Source of the DNA: Streptomyces longhuiensis
GTDB taxonomy: Bacteria > Actinomycetota > Actinomycetes > Streptomycetales > Streptomycetaceae
Length of the DNA: 64,000 nt
Direction: 5' to 3'
NCBI RefSeq assembly: GCF_020616555.1
Contig: NZ_CP085173.1
Span: 7,208,001 to 7,272,000 of the forward strand
Part shown: piece after piece, positions 28,410 to 37,708 of the stretch
How the letters are laid out: each line of letters opens with the position of its first letter
Position numbering within the stretch: the stretch's first letter is position 1
Translations under genes and position numbers: made by a program
The notes under the pieces: model-generated
Seen by the model: the letters and a program-made list of their open reading frames with translations, nothing else
Told to the model about the DNA's origin: nothing
Databases searched by the model: none

Positions 28410-29660
28410 TCAGTCGCCCGCCGCGAGCGTGTGCCGCACGGCCGCGACGGTCGTCCGTGACTGGTGCTCGACCTGGTGCTCCAGTGGCACCCAGCGCGCC
28501 CTGAACCGCTCGGCGAACGCGTCGCACCAGTGCGCCACCAACTGCTCAAGACGCTCCGCGTCCGGGTCGTCCGCCTCCTTCAGGACCCGCAGGAGCATCG
28601 CGGCGGCCCGCAACGGCAGCCGTCTGGAGAACGCGTCGATGCTCCCCACGTACGCCATCGTGGCGTCCTGCGGCGGAGGTTGCAGCCAGTCGCCCGCGAG
28701 GCCCGGCACCAGCGCGACGGCCCAGCGCGTCGCCCGCATCAGGGGCCCGTCCACCTCGGGAAGCCGCGGCAGCGCCGACTGGAGGATCTCCTCCACCAGG
28801 AGCGTGTCCCGGCTCAGCCGCTGCGCCAGGCGCCGCAGCGCCCGGTCGGGAGCGGGGTGCGGCGCCGGGTCGTCCACGAGGTCGCTCGCCCACATCGGGA
28901 CCTCGACGATCGCCGTGCGGCCCCCGTAGCGGTGGGCGTGGTGCCAGGTGCTGTGCCGGGCGTCGTCCGGCAGGCTCGGGAACGCGGCCTCCGCGCCGGG
29001 CTCCGGCATCACATGGACGCCTGGGCCCGTCGCGGGCCAGCCCGCCGCGTCCGAGGCCCCCGTCTCCACCGGGATGTGCAGCTCCGCCGCCGACTTGGCG
29101 AACGGCTCCGCGAGCCCCGGGATGTCCCGCGTCAACTGCACCCAGCTGCCGCCCAGATCGGTGCCGTGCAGCGACACCTGGAGAAAGGGGCGCAGCTCGT
29201 CGATGACCCCGGTCAGCGTGCGCGTCTCGGGCGGCAGCCGGTCCGGCGGCAGCACGGAGGGCGACCACTCGGGCTGCTCGGGGCCGGCGGGGCGGAAGAA
29301 GTGCCGGTGGTAGTCGAGCAGGGTGCGCGGCGCGGGGGTGCGGTGCAGATCCGCGCCGTCCGGGTCGGCGCACAACAAGAAGTGCCAGGAGCAGTCGGTG
29401 CGCAACTCCCTTTCCAGCAGGGCGCGTTCGGCGAGGCGCAGGAGAGTCGAGCCACCGGCCGGCTCGTTCGCGTGGGCTCCCGCGACCACGAGCACCGCGC
29501 GGTGGTCGTGCCCCACCGACAACAGGTGCAGCGGCCGGCCCGCGCGTGAGGTCCCGACCTGGCGTAGAACGCACAGGTCGGGTCGGTGAGTCGCCAGCTC
29601 CCGTGCTGACTGGACCAGTTCGGCCACATTCGGGTAGCGGTGCTCCGTCAGGTGACTCAC
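28410..29660 (-). CDS. M14-family zinc carboxypeptidase
   Basis: The domain starts near SHLTEHRYPNVAELV and shows the M14 metal motif HANE in VVAGAHANEPAGG, the downstream His in LQVSLHGTDLGG and a catalytic Glu in TAIVEVPMWASD. The enzyme would trim C-terminal amino acids or cell-wall peptides. The protein lacks a signal peptide, unlike secreted digestive carboxypeptidases, so it acts inside the cell or leaves by an unknown route. I placed the start at GTG 29658-29660 (VSHLTEH); an in-frame TTG at 29718-29720 extends it by 20 residues. The extra C-terminal 130 residues are helical and without known motif. Confidence 0.82.
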   Translation of the reverse strand: MSHLTEHRYPNVAELVQSARELATHRPDLCVLRQVGTSRAGRPLHLLSVGHDHRAVLVVAGAHANEPAGGSTLLRLAERALLERELRTDCSWHFLLCADPDGADLHRTPAPRTLLDYHRHFFRPAGPEQPEWSPSVLPPDRLPPETRTLTGVIDELRPFLQVSLHGTDLGGSWVQLTRDIPGLAEPFAKSAAELHIPVETGASDAAGWPATGPGVHVMPEPGAEAAFPSLPDDARHSTWHHAHRYGGRTAIVEVPMWASDLVDDPAPHPAPDRALRRLAQRLSRDTLLVEEILQSALPRLPEVDGPLMRATRWAVALVPGLAGDWLQPPPQDATMAYVGSIDAFSRRLPLRAAAMLLRVLKEADDPDAERLEQLVAHWCDAFAERFRARWVPLEHQVEHQSRTTVAAVRHTLAAGD

Positions 29661-30006
29661 CCCCGTTGGTGCTCCACGCGTCGCATCCCGCAGTACCCCA
29701 CGCTCCGCGACACCTGTCAAGAAGGCCGTATGCCGGTGCCGCGCCGCTGGCGCAGCCCTCGGCGTGCCAGTCCGAGGAACGTCTCGCCAGCGGCCTCGGG
29801 GCGCGTGGGGTGGGCGTGGAGGCTCCCGGCCGGCTCTCCGCGATCATCCCGGAGACGTTCGGCCCGGCGAGATGCGCCCCGAGACGCTCGGACGCCCGCC
29901 TCACCCGTACGGGCGTACGAGGGCTGCGGCGAGGAGCCCTCGGTGGTCCGCTGAGAAGACTCGCGCGTCTCCCGGCGCGCACCGGCACAAGGCTGGGGGC
30001 TCGGCG
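29661..30006. other. Divergent intergenic region, no gene seen
   Basis: The stretch lies between the divergent carboxypeptidase and the P450. Two GTAC-containing arms in CGTACGGGCGTACG (near 29905-29920) form a small inverted repeat. An upstream in-frame extension of the P450 (from 29764) and of the carboxypeptidase (to 29720) cross it but have no ribosome sites. Promoters for both genes must lie here. No clear consensus was read. Confidence 0.5.
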
Positions 30007-31260
30007 ATGCGCGCGGTTCCGGGAGCCCAGGACCCGGCCGGGATCACCGGCCCATCGGCGGAAGGCCCCGCCACGCGCCCTTTCGTGCCGTCCGAGGTCG
30101 CGGAGGCGCCCGGCGCCGGTGGGCTCCGCCCCGCACCCGGACACCGCGGCCCCGACGGCCCGCCCCCGCCCAGCCTCCGCGCACCAGGGGTCGACCGCGA
30201 CCCCTACCCCCTGTACCGGACGCTCAGGACGTCGTACCCGCTCGTCCACGACGAGGCCTTCGGGGCGTGGCTCGTCAGCCGCTACGGGGACGTGCGCGCC
30301 GCGCTCGCCGATCCGCGGCTCGTCGCCCCGCCGCCGGGACGGACCCTGGCGCACCTGGAAGACCGCACCCACGCCGCGCACCGCGCCCTGCTCCAGCCGG
30401 CGCTGCGCGGCCGAGCCCTGTCCGTTCTGCGGGCCGGTGTGGAACGTGCCGCGTACGTGCTCGCACGTCGTCTGTCAGAACGTCAGGAAGCCGCTCTTGT
30501 GGCGGAGTTCTGCCAGTGGCTGCCGGCCGTGGCGGCGGTGACCGTGCTCGGGCTGCCGCACGAGGACACCGCGCGCGTGCGCCAGTGGTGCCGCGAGGGC
30601 CTCACGCACCTCGGCGACGGCCACCGGGACCTGGACGCCTTTCTGCGCCCCCATGTCGCACGCCGCCGCGCGCGTCCCGGCGGCGACCTGCTGTCCGTCC
30701 TCAGCGCCGCACGGGCGGACGGCAGTCATCTCCCTGACGAGACCGTCGTCGGCCTCGCCGGGACGCTGCTCGGCGCCGGAGGCGAGGCCACGCATCTCGC
30801 GCTCGCCTCGTTCCTCGCCAACCTGCTCGACCACCCTGCCCAGTTGAGGCTCGTACGGGAACGTCCCGTGCTGATACCGGCGGCCTGGGCGGAGTCCCTG
30901 CGCCGCGACCCCGCCGTGCACATCGTGCTGCGCCGTGCCCTCGTGCCCGTCGTCACCGGCGCCGGGACGATACCCGCGGGCGCCGACGTCGCCTGTCTCG
31001 TGGGAGCCGCGGGACGCGACCCGACGCGCTTCGCCGTCCCGGACCGCTACGACATCCTCCGCCCGGCGCCCGGACAGCTGGCCTTCGGCGCGGGCCACCA
31101 CCGCTGCCTCGGCGTGCAGCTGGCACGCCTCACCGCCGAGTGCGCGCTGCGAGCCCTCCTGGAGGCACTCCCGCACCTGCGCTGGGCCCCCGGCGGCCGC
31201 CCCGCCTCCACCGGCCTCGTCACGCGCGGCCCGAAGACGCTTCCGGTGCTCCTCGGCTGA
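30007..31260 (+). CDS. Cytochrome P450 (CYP), orphan
   Basis: In 417 residues the P450 signatures are present: WLVSRYGDVRAALADPRL in the N-part, I-helix TLLGAGGEATHLALAS, ExxR in WAESLRRDP and the heme-Cys loop AFGAGHHRCLGVQLARL. The I-helix has Glu-Ala-Thr where Asp/Glu-Thr is usual, so proton delivery may differ. A Pro/Ala-rich N-terminal 60 residues precede the domain. ATG 30007 is chosen over an in-frame start at 29764 for lack of a ribosome site upstream. No ferredoxin, reductase or biosynthetic partner is adjacent. Its stop codon lies at the edge of the first decayed treY-tail repeat, so its last two codons derive from or abut that repeat. Confidence 0.9.
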   Translation: MRAVPGAQDPAGITGPSAEGPATRPFVPSEVAEAPGAGGLRPAPGHRGPDGPPPPSLRAPGVDRDPYPLYRTLRTSYPLVHDEAFGAWLVSRYGDVRAALADPRLVAPPPGRTLAHLEDRTHAAHRALLQPALRGRALSVLRAGVERAAYVLARRLSERQEAALVAEFCQWLPAVAAVTVLGLPHEDTARVRQWCREGLTHLGDGHRDLDAFLRPHVARRRARPGGDLLSVLSAARADGSHLPDETVVGLAGTLLGAGGEATHLALASFLANLLDHPAQLRLVRERPVLIPAAWAESLRRDPAVHIVLRRALVPVVTGAGTIPAGADVACLVGAAGRDPTRFAVPDRYDILRPAPGQLAFGAGHHRCLGVQLARLTAECALRALLEALPHLRWAPGGRPASTGLVTRGPKTLPVLLG

Positions 31261-31392
31261 CGGGCGCGCGTACGAGGAGTGCCACCGAACGCTGGTCGAA
31301 CAGGTCCTTCCACGCGCGCGTGGCGTGTGAGTTCCCGTGCTGGGAGGTGCAGTTCGATCCAGTGGCGCCGCTCCAGACGCCTCCGGTGGAAG
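31253..31392 (-). repeat. Decayed copy of the treY 3' end (unit 1, farthest)
   Basis: The unit is 140 bp. Its minus strand still reads DLFDQRSVALLVRAPVS, matching the last residues of TreY (KLFDRHPVALLVRAPIN), but the stop is lost. It contains the palindrome CCACGCGCGCGTGG (31310-31323), which is also in treY at 31730-31743. A 50-bp part (about 31329-31380) is nearly identical to unit 3. Confidence 0.75.
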
Positions 31393-31536
31393 CCGGTTGA
31401 CCGGCGTCGTACGAGGAGTGCCACCGGATGCCGGCCGATCAGGTCCTCCGCGCGCGTGGCCGGTGACTGGCGGGTCGGGGGCAGGTCGAACCGGCGACGT
31501 CAATCCGGCGACACCGCTCGAAGCCCCCGGTCCAGG
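31393..31536 (-). repeat. Decayed copy of the treY 3' end (unit 2)
   Basis: The unit is 144 bp. The minus strand reads EDLIGRHPVALLVR, then a one-base deletion shifts the frame. The distal part differs from units 1 and 3, so it has decayed or recombined further. It starts 140 bp from unit 1 and 144 bp from unit 3. Confidence 0.72.
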
Positions 31537-31673
31537 TCAGTTGACGGGCGCGCGAATGGCGAGTGCAACCGGATGCCGGTCGATCAGGCTCCGCGTGCGC
31601 GTGGCGGGTGAGTTCCCGTGCTGGGGGTGCAGTTCGATCCAGTGGCGCCGCTCCAAGACGTCCCTGGTGCAGG
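31537..31673 (-). repeat. Decayed copy of the treY 3' end (unit 3, nearest)
   Basis: The unit is 137 bp and directly abuts the treY stop codon. The minus strand reads SLIDRHPVALAIRAPVN followed by a TGA in the same place as in treY. The upstream part HWIELHPQHGN aligns with QWVDLLAPGNE of TreY. It is the best-preserved copy. Confidence 0.78.
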
Positions 31674-34106
31674 TCAGTTGATTGGTGCGCGTACGAGGAG
31701 CGCCACCGGATGCCGGTCGAACAGTTTCTCCACGCGCGCGTGGCCGGTGAACTCGTTTCCCGGGGCGAGCAGGTCGACCCACTGGCCCTCCGGGAGTGAC
31801 AGCTCGGTGTCGCGCCAGCCGCCCGCCTCCGCGAGGCGCAGCGAGAGGCGGGTCGCGGCGGCGACGACCTCCCCGGAGCGTGCGAACGCCACACAGTGCG
31901 CGGCCCCCGCCCCCCGCGCGGCGACCGGTTCGTACGTCGACCCGCCGCCGAACCACTCCGGATGCGCCCGGCGCAGCCGCAGCGCGGCGACCGTGAGCGC
32001 CAGCTTCTCGTCGGACAGATCGCCGGGGACGGACCCCTCATCGGAGTCGAGCCGATCCAGCAGATCCAGGTCGAAGGTGGCCGGCGCACGGTTGTCCGGG
32101 TCCACCAGCGCCCGGTACGCGCGCTCCGTGCCCTGGTAGACGTCCGGCACCCCCGGCATTGTCAGATGGGCGAGAGCGGCCCCCAGGACGTTCGCCCGGA
32201 CATGGGGCCGCAACGAGTCCGCGAACGCGGCGACGGCCTCCCTGGGCGGCCCGCACGGGCCCGCCGTCACGAAGTCGCGCACCGCCTTCTCGTAGTCCGC
32301 GTCCGGTTCGGTCCAGCTCGTGTGCAGCCCCGCCTCGCGCACGTGCTTGAGCATCGCGCCCTGGAGCCGCTCGCCGTCCTGGTCGCCGAAGCCGACCGCC
32401 GTCTGCCAGGCCGCCCAGGCCAGTTGGGGATCGGGCGCGCTCGCGCGGCCCTCGCGCGCGGTCCGCTCGGTGACGTCCGCGAGCAGATCGGCCCAGCGCC
32501 CGGGACACTGCGTGAGCACGGAGATCCCGGCCCGCACGTCGGCGCTGCGCTTGGTGTCGTGGGTCGAAAGGACGGTTCCCGTATACGGCCAGTCGCGCTG
32601 CACGCGCGCGCAGTACGCGTGGAACGACTCCGGGTCCACGGCCGGGCTCTGGGGCGTCCCGCCGACCTCCGTCGCCGACAGGAGGGGCGCGTGCCGGTAG
32701 AACGCCGTGTCCTCGACCGCCTTGGCCCGCAGTGCGGACGCCGTCTGCGCGAACCGTGCCCGGAACGCCTCGTGTTCGGGCCCCGACCCGCGCTTCCCGA
32801 GCGCCAGGGCCCGCACGGTGTCCACCGCCTCGGCCTCCTCGGCGACGGTGAACACCCGCTTGGCGTCCTCGGCGTCACCGGGCGTGAGGACGGTCTCGGG
32901 GTCCGCGCCCCCGGTCACGTACGGCCGGTACACGTCGAGGCGCACCAGGAGTTCCCGTACGGCGGCGCGCAGGGCCCACGGGGCGTGGTCGCGCAGGGCG
33001 GCGTCGGCGGCGCACAGCCGCCCCGCGTCGCGCGTGAGGCGGTCCACCTCGGCCGCCAGCTCGTGCGTGACGACCTTGTACGCGGCGCGGCGCGCCGTGG
33101 CGTTCCAGTCGCCGCCCCGGTCGGCGGCGGCCGCCGTGAAACGGCGGAACAGGCCGAGCAGTTCGTCCGCGCCCGACGGATCGGTGAACAGGCCGTCGAT
33201 CCGGCGCAGCGCGTCGTATCCCGTGGTGCCGGCCACCGGCCAGGCGGCGGGCAGCTGTTCGTCCTCGCCGAGAATCTTCTCGACGACGGTCCAGCGCCCG
33301 GCGGCCGCGTCGGCGAGGTCCTTCAGATAGGCACCGGGGTCCGCGAGGCCGTCGGGGTGGTCGACGCGCAGCCCGTCGAGTACGCCCTCGCGCAACAGCT
33401 GGACGATCTTCTCGTGGGTGGCGTCGAACACCTCCCGGTTCTCCACGCGGACCCCGATGAGGTCCGAAATGGTGAAGAAACGCCGGTAGTTGAGCTCGGT
33501 GCGGGCCAGGCGCCACCAGCCGAGCCGGTACCACTGCGCGTCGAGCAGCTCGGGAAGCGGCAGCGTCTCCGTGCCCTCGCGCAGCGGGAACGCGTGCTCG
33601 TAGTAGCGCAGCACACGCCCGTCCACCTCCAGGTGGTCCAGCTCGTGGCTCAGCCGGTGGCCGAGCACGGGCAGCAGGACCCGCCCGCCCTGCGCCTCCC
33701 AGTCGATGTCGAACCAGTGCGCGTAAGGGGAGTGCGGCCCGTCCCGCAGGACCTCCTGGAGGGGCTGGTTGAGCCCGGCCGCCGACGCCATGTGGTTGGG
33801 CACGATGTCGGCGATCAGACCGAGCCCGTGCTTCCGCGCCGTCCGCGCGAGCGCCCGCAGCCCGGCCTCACCGCCCAGCTCGTCCCGCACGCGCGCGTGG
33901 TCCACGACGTCGTACCCGTGCGTGGAACCCGGTACGGCCTCCAGGACCGGCGACAGATGCAGGTGCGAGACACCCAGCGAGGCCAGATACGGGACGGCTC
34001 CGGCGGCCGCGGCGAACGGGAACGCCGGCTGGAGCTGCATCCGGTACGTGGCCGTGGGCGGGGCGGGGACCCCGCCCTCTTGATGGTCCGGTGTCATGCG
34101 CGTCAT
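31674..34106 (-). CDS. treY: Malto-oligosyltrehalose synthase
   Basis: TreY turns the reducing end of a maltodextrin into a trehalosyl unit by intramolecular transglucosylation. GH13 features in 810 residues: TYRMQLQPAFPF at the start, HGYDVVDHARV, LIADIVPNHMAS, nucleophile Asp in DGLRVDHPDGLADPG, acid Glu in WTVVEKILGEDE, and VLSTHDTKRSADVRAG. It is a normal cytosolic protein. The ATG at 34104-34106 has a modest ribosome site, and an in-frame ATG lies three codons later. It is divergent from the MFS gene, with 81 bp between. Its 3' end has been tandemly copied three times downstream. With treZ and glgX it completes the glucan-to-trehalose pathway. Confidence 0.95.
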   Translation of the reverse strand: MTRMTPDHQEGGVPAPPTATYRMQLQPAFPFAAAAGAVPYLASLGVSHLHLSPVLEAVPGSTHGYDVVDHARVRDELGGEAGLRALARTARKHGLGLIADIVPNHMASAAGLNQPLQEVLRDGPHSPYAHWFDIDWEAQGGRVLLPVLGHRLSHELDHLEVDGRVLRYYEHAFPLREGTETLPLPELLDAQWYRLGWWRLARTELNYRRFFTISDLIGVRVENREVFDATHEKIVQLLREGVLDGLRVDHPDGLADPGAYLKDLADAAAGRWTVVEKILGEDEQLPAAWPVAGTTGYDALRRIDGLFTDPSGADELLGLFRRFTAAAADRGGDWNATARRAAYKVVTHELAAEVDRLTRDAGRLCAADAALRDHAPWALRAAVRELLVRLDVYRPYVTGGADPETVLTPGDAEDAKRVFTVAEEAEAVDTVRALALGKRGSGPEHEAFRARFAQTASALRAKAVEDTAFYRHAPLLSATEVGGTPQSPAVDPESFHAYCARVQRDWPYTGTVLSTHDTKRSADVRAGISVLTQCPGRWADLLADVTERTAREGRASAPDPQLAWAAWQTAVGFGDQDGERLQGAMLKHVREAGLHTSWTEPDADYEKAVRDFVTAGPCGPPREAVAAFADSLRPHVRANVLGAALAHLTMPGVPDVYQGTERAYRALVDPDNRAPATFDLDLLDRLDSDEGSVPGDLSDEKLALTVAALRLRRAHPEWFGGGSTYEPVAARGAGAAHCVAFARSGEVVAAATRLSLRLAEAGGWRDTELSLPEGQWVDLLAPGNEFTGHARVEKLFDRHPVALLVRAPIN

Positions 34107-34187
34107 GCGAATCTACGTACCCGCCCCGGAGTCTTTCGTGTCATCGCCGCATGCATGTGTCACCGGCGCCGTCGATAGCTTCGAACG

Positions 34188-35480
34188 ATGGCACAGGCAG
34201 CGGGGGGAACGTCGGCGACATACCGCGAGGTGCTCGGGGCGACCGGGGCGCTGCTCCCGGTGATCTCGTTCTTCGGGCGGCTGCCGGTGGCGGTGATCCA
34301 GTTCGGCAGCGTTCTGCTGATCACCAGGACGAGCGGTTCCCTCGCGACCGGAGGGACCGTGGCCTGCGCGCTCGCGCTCGGACAGGTGGCCATGGGGCCC
34401 GTCGTCGGCCGGCTCGCCGACCGGCGCGGGCAGCGGAGCGTCGTCCTGTGCTGCTCGCTCCTGAACGCCCTCGCGATCGCCTGGTACACGCTCGGCGCCC
34501 TCGCGGGACTCCCCACGCCGCTCCTGGTGGCGCTCGGCGTGCTCGCCGGGGCCACGGTGCCGGGCATCGGCCCGCTGGCCAGGGCGCGGGGCGTCGCGCT
34601 CGTCCGCCGCGGGGGTGCGGACGAGCGCGTCGTGAACACGGTGCTGTCACTGGAGAGCACGATGGACGAGCTGTCGTTCGTCCTCGGGCCCGCGCTGATC
34701 GGCGTCGCGGCCTTCGTCGGCCACCCCGCGTACGCGTTCGGAGCCGCCGCTCTCCTGGTCGCCGGCTGCGGCACGGCGTTCGCGCTGCACCCGACGGCGA
34801 CGGCGACGGCGGTCCGGCCCGCGACGGCGCCCGTCCTCGAGGGGCCGCCCGCCCTCAAGGGGCCGCGGGCCCGGCGCCCCCGCATGCCGCGCGAGGTCCG
34901 ACTCGTGCGCCTCGGCCTCGTCCTCCTCGGCGTCCTCCTGGGCGGCTGCGGGGCCGGGATCACGGCGCTGACCCAGAAGCTCGGCCAGGAGGACCAGGCG
35001 GGCCTCGTCTACGCCGCCATGGGCGTCATGAGCGCGGTCGTCGGCCTGTCCATGGCCGCCGTGCCCGAGCGCTTCGGGCTCGCGCTGCGCTGGCGGGTCG
35101 CCACGGCCGCCGCCGCGCTCCTGTCCCTCCTGCTGATCGGCACGCAGAGCATGCCGGGCCTCTACGGGGCGGTGACCGTGTTCGGCGCCGTCTTCGCGCC
35201 GAACCTGATCACCGGCTTCGGACTCACCGAACGCGCCGTGCCGCGCGAACGTCTCGCCGAAGGCATGACGTTCGCCGCGAGCGCCTTCGTCGGCGGGCAG
35301 GCGGTCACGCTCGCCGTGGCGGGCCGCCTCGCCGAGTCCCACGGCCCCGCCGCGGCGTTCACCGTCGGCAGCGTGGCCGCGGCCCTCGCGTTCGGTGTCG
35401 CACTCCTCGTCAAGGCCCCGGCGGGACCAGGGGTCACGCCGGTCGCTGCAACACCGTCAGGCTCCGGTCGAGGAGCGTGA
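34188..35480 (+). CDS. Major facilitator superfamily transporter
   Basis: The 430-residue protein has about 12 hydrophobic segments. The loop between segments 2 and 3 carries GRLADRRGQRSVV, the MFS signature, and a long Arg/Pro/Ala cytoplasmic loop (PALKGPRARRPRM) lies in the middle. That fits a proton-driven exporter of small molecules. No ribosome site precedes ATG 34188, but TAGCTT (34176-34181) lies six bases upstream, so the message may be leaderless. The last 47 bp overlap the end of glgX on the opposite strand. The substrate is unknown, and proximity to treY does not prove a sugar role. Confidence 0.85.
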   Translation: MAQAAGGTSATYREVLGATGALLPVISFFGRLPVAVIQFGSVLLITRTSGSLATGGTVACALALGQVAMGPVVGRLADRRGQRSVVLCCSLLNALAIAWYTLGALAGLPTPLLVALGVLAGATVPGIGPLARARGVALVRRGGADERVVNTVLSLESTMDELSFVLGPALIGVAAFVGHPAYAFGAAALLVAGCGTAFALHPTATATAVRPATAPVLEGPPALKGPRARRPRMPREVRLVRLGLVLLGVLLGGCGAGITALTQKLGQEDQAGLVYAAMGVMSAVVGLSMAAVPERFGLALRWRVATAAAALLSLLLIGTQSMPGLYGAVTVFGAVFAPNLITGFGLTERAVPRERLAEGMTFAASAFVGGQAVTLAVAGRLAESHGPAAAFTVGSVAAALAFGVALLVKAPAGPGVTPVAATPSGSGRGA

Positions 35481-37548
35481 GGCGGTCACCGGCCTGCACC
35501 TTCGCGCCGGTCCCGAGGGGCACGCCTTCGGGCAGCGCCGTGTCCACGACGACCTCCCACTGCCGGCCGTGGTTGACCGGCACGAGGAACTCCAGCGCGT
35601 CGGGCGACGCGTTGAACAGCAGCAGGAACGAGTCGTCCGAGATGCGCTCGCCCCGGGGGCCCGGCTCCGAGATCGCGTGCCCGTTGAGGAACACCGACAG
35701 GGCGCGCGCCTGCGCCGCGCCCCAGTCGTCCCGCGTCATCTCCTCGCCCTCCGGAGTGAACCAGGCGATGTCGCTCAGCTCGTCGTGGGTGCCCTCGACC
35801 GGCCGCCCGTGGAAGAAGCGGCGCCTGCGGAACACCGGGTGGTCGCGCCGGAGCCGCGCCATCGCGCGCGTGAAGCCCAGCAGGGCGTCCTGCTCGCCGT
35901 CCTCGGGCCAGCGCACCCAGGCCAGCTCGCTGTCCAGGCAGTAGGCGTTGTTGTTGCCGTTCTGCGTGCGCCCCAGCTCGTCCCCGTGGCTGAGCATCGG
36001 CACGCCCTGGGAGAGCATCAGCGTCGCGATGAAGTTGCGGACCTGACGGTCCCGCAGTTCGAGCACCCCGGGGTCGTCGCTGTCGCCCTCCGCGCCGCAG
36101 TTCCACGACCGGTTGTGGCTCTCCCCGTCGCGGTTGCCCTCGCCGTTCGCCTCGTTGTGCTTCTCGTTGTACGAGACCAGGTCGCGCAGGGTGAAACCGT
36201 CGTGGCACGTGACGAAGTTGATGGAGGCGAGCGGGCGGCGGCCGTCGTCCTGGTAGAGGTCGGACGAGCCGGTCAGCCGTCCGGCGAATTCGGCGAGGGT
36301 GCGCGGCTCGCCCCGCCACAGATCCCGGACGGTGTCCCGGTACTTGCCGTTCCACTCCGTCCACAGCGGCGGGAAGTTGCCCACCTGGTAGCCGCCCTCA
36401 CCGACGTCCCACGGCTCGGCGATCAGCTTCACCTGGGAGACCACCGGGTCCTGCTGCACGAGGTCGAAGAACGACGACAGCCGGTCCACCTCGTGGAACT
36501 GCCGTGCCAGTGTGGCCGCCAGGTCGAAGCGGAACCCGTCGACGTGCATCTCGGTGACCCAGTAGCGCAGCGAGTCCATGATCATCTGGAGGACGTGCGG
36601 CGAGCGCATGAGCAGCGAGTTCCCGGTGCCCGTGGTGTCCATGTAGTAGCGGCGGTCGTCCGCGAGGCGGTAGTACGAGGCGTTGTCGAGGCCCCTGAAG
36701 GACAGCGTCGGGCCCAGGTGGTTGCCCTCGGCCGTGTGGTTGTAGACGACGTCGAGGATGACCTCGATCCCGGCCTCGTGCAGCGCCCGTACGGCCGACT
36801 TGAACTCCAGGACCTGCTGCCCGCGGTCGCCCCAGGACGCGTAGGCGTTGTGGGGCGCGAAGAAGCCGATGGTGTTGTAGCCCCAGTAGTTGTTCAGGCC
36901 CATCTCCACCAGCCGGTGGTCGTTGACGAACTGATGGACCGGCATCAGTTCGAGCGCCGTCACGCCCAGCTCCGTGAGGTGCTCCAGGATCGCCGGGTGC
37001 GCGAGCGCCGCGTAGGTGCCGCGCAGTTCCTCCGGGAGCGCCGGGTGCGTCATCGTGAGGCCCTTCACATGGGCCTCGTAGATCACCGTGTGGTGGTACT
37101 CGGTGCGCGGCGAACGGTCGTCGCCCCAGTCGAAGTACGGGTTGACCACGACCGACGTCATCGTGTGCGGCGCCGAGTCCAGGTCGTTGCGCTTGTCGGG
37201 CGCCCCGAAGGGATACCCGTACACCGCCTCGCCCCAGTCGATCCGGCCGCTGATCGCACGCGCGTACGGGTCGAGGAGCAGCTTCGACGAGTTGCACCGC
37301 TGCCCCCGCTCCGGGGTGTACGGGCCGTGCGCGCGGAAGCCGTACCGCTGGCCCGGCATGATGCCGGGCAGATACGCGTGCCGCACAAAGGCGTCGGTCT
37401 CCCGCAGCTCCACCGCGGTCTCCGACCCGTCGTCGTGCAGCAGACACAGCTCTATGCGCCGGGCGGCCTCCGAGAAGACCGCGAAGTTGGTGCCGGCGCC
37501 GTCGTAAGTGGCACCGAGTGGATACGCCTGTCCAGGCCAGACCTGCAT
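35434..37548 (-). CDS. glgX: Glycogen debranching enzyme (GlgX/TreX type)
   Basis: This 704-residue GH13 enzyme hydrolyses alpha-1,6 branches and supplies linear maltodextrins to TreY. Motifs: N-terminal carbohydrate module (PLGATYDGAGTNFAVFS), NSSKLLLDPYARAI, VVYNHTAEGNHLGPT, nucleophile Asp in DGFRFDLAATLAR, Glu in LIAEPWDVGEGGYQVG and the catalytic-domain end FVTCHDGFTLRDLVSYN. The ATG at 37546-37548 follows GGAAGAG. It is convergent with the MFS gene and overlaps it. It faces the secreted-protein gene at 37709 divergently, across 160 bp with no clear operator. Together with treY and treZ it gives a full TreX-TreY-TreZ set. Confidence 0.94.
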   Translation of the reverse strand: MQVWPGQAYPLGATYDGAGTNFAVFSEAARRIELCLLHDDGSETAVELRETDAFVRHAYLPGIMPGQRYGFRAHGPYTPERGQRCNSSKLLLDPYARAISGRIDWGEAVYGYPFGAPDKRNDLDSAPHTMTSVVVNPYFDWGDDRSPRTEYHHTVIYEAHVKGLTMTHPALPEELRGTYAALAHPAILEHLTELGVTALELMPVHQFVNDHRLVEMGLNNYWGYNTIGFFAPHNAYASWGDRGQQVLEFKSAVRALHEAGIEVILDVVYNHTAEGNHLGPTLSFRGLDNASYYRLADDRRYYMDTTGTGNSLLMRSPHVLQMIMDSLRYWVTEMHVDGFRFDLAATLARQFHEVDRLSSFFDLVQQDPVVSQVKLIAEPWDVGEGGYQVGNFPPLWTEWNGKYRDTVRDLWRGEPRTLAEFAGRLTGSSDLYQDDGRRPLASINFVTCHDGFTLRDLVSYNEKHNEANGEGNRDGESHNRSWNCGAEGDSDDPGVLELRDRQVRNFIATLMLSQGVPMLSHGDELGRTQNGNNNAYCLDSELAWVRWPEDGEQDALLGFTRAMARLRRDHPVFRRRRFFHGRPVEGTHDELSDIAWFTPEGEEMTRDDWGAAQARALSVFLNGHAISEPGPRGERISDDSFLLLFNASPDALEFLVPVNHGRQWEVVVDTALPEGVPLGTGAKVQAGDRLTLLDRSLTVLQRPA

Positions 37549-37708
37549 GGGTACGACTCTTCCACTCCCGGCCCGGATGCCCCGGGCGACTTCCGCCAGA
37601 GTCTTCCCGAAAGTGACGGAACCACCTAGGAATTGGGCCCCTCTTACAGGAAGACCACGCATACCCGTTCGCCCACAGGTGGGGCCGCGGGGACAACAGG
37701 GGGAAGAT

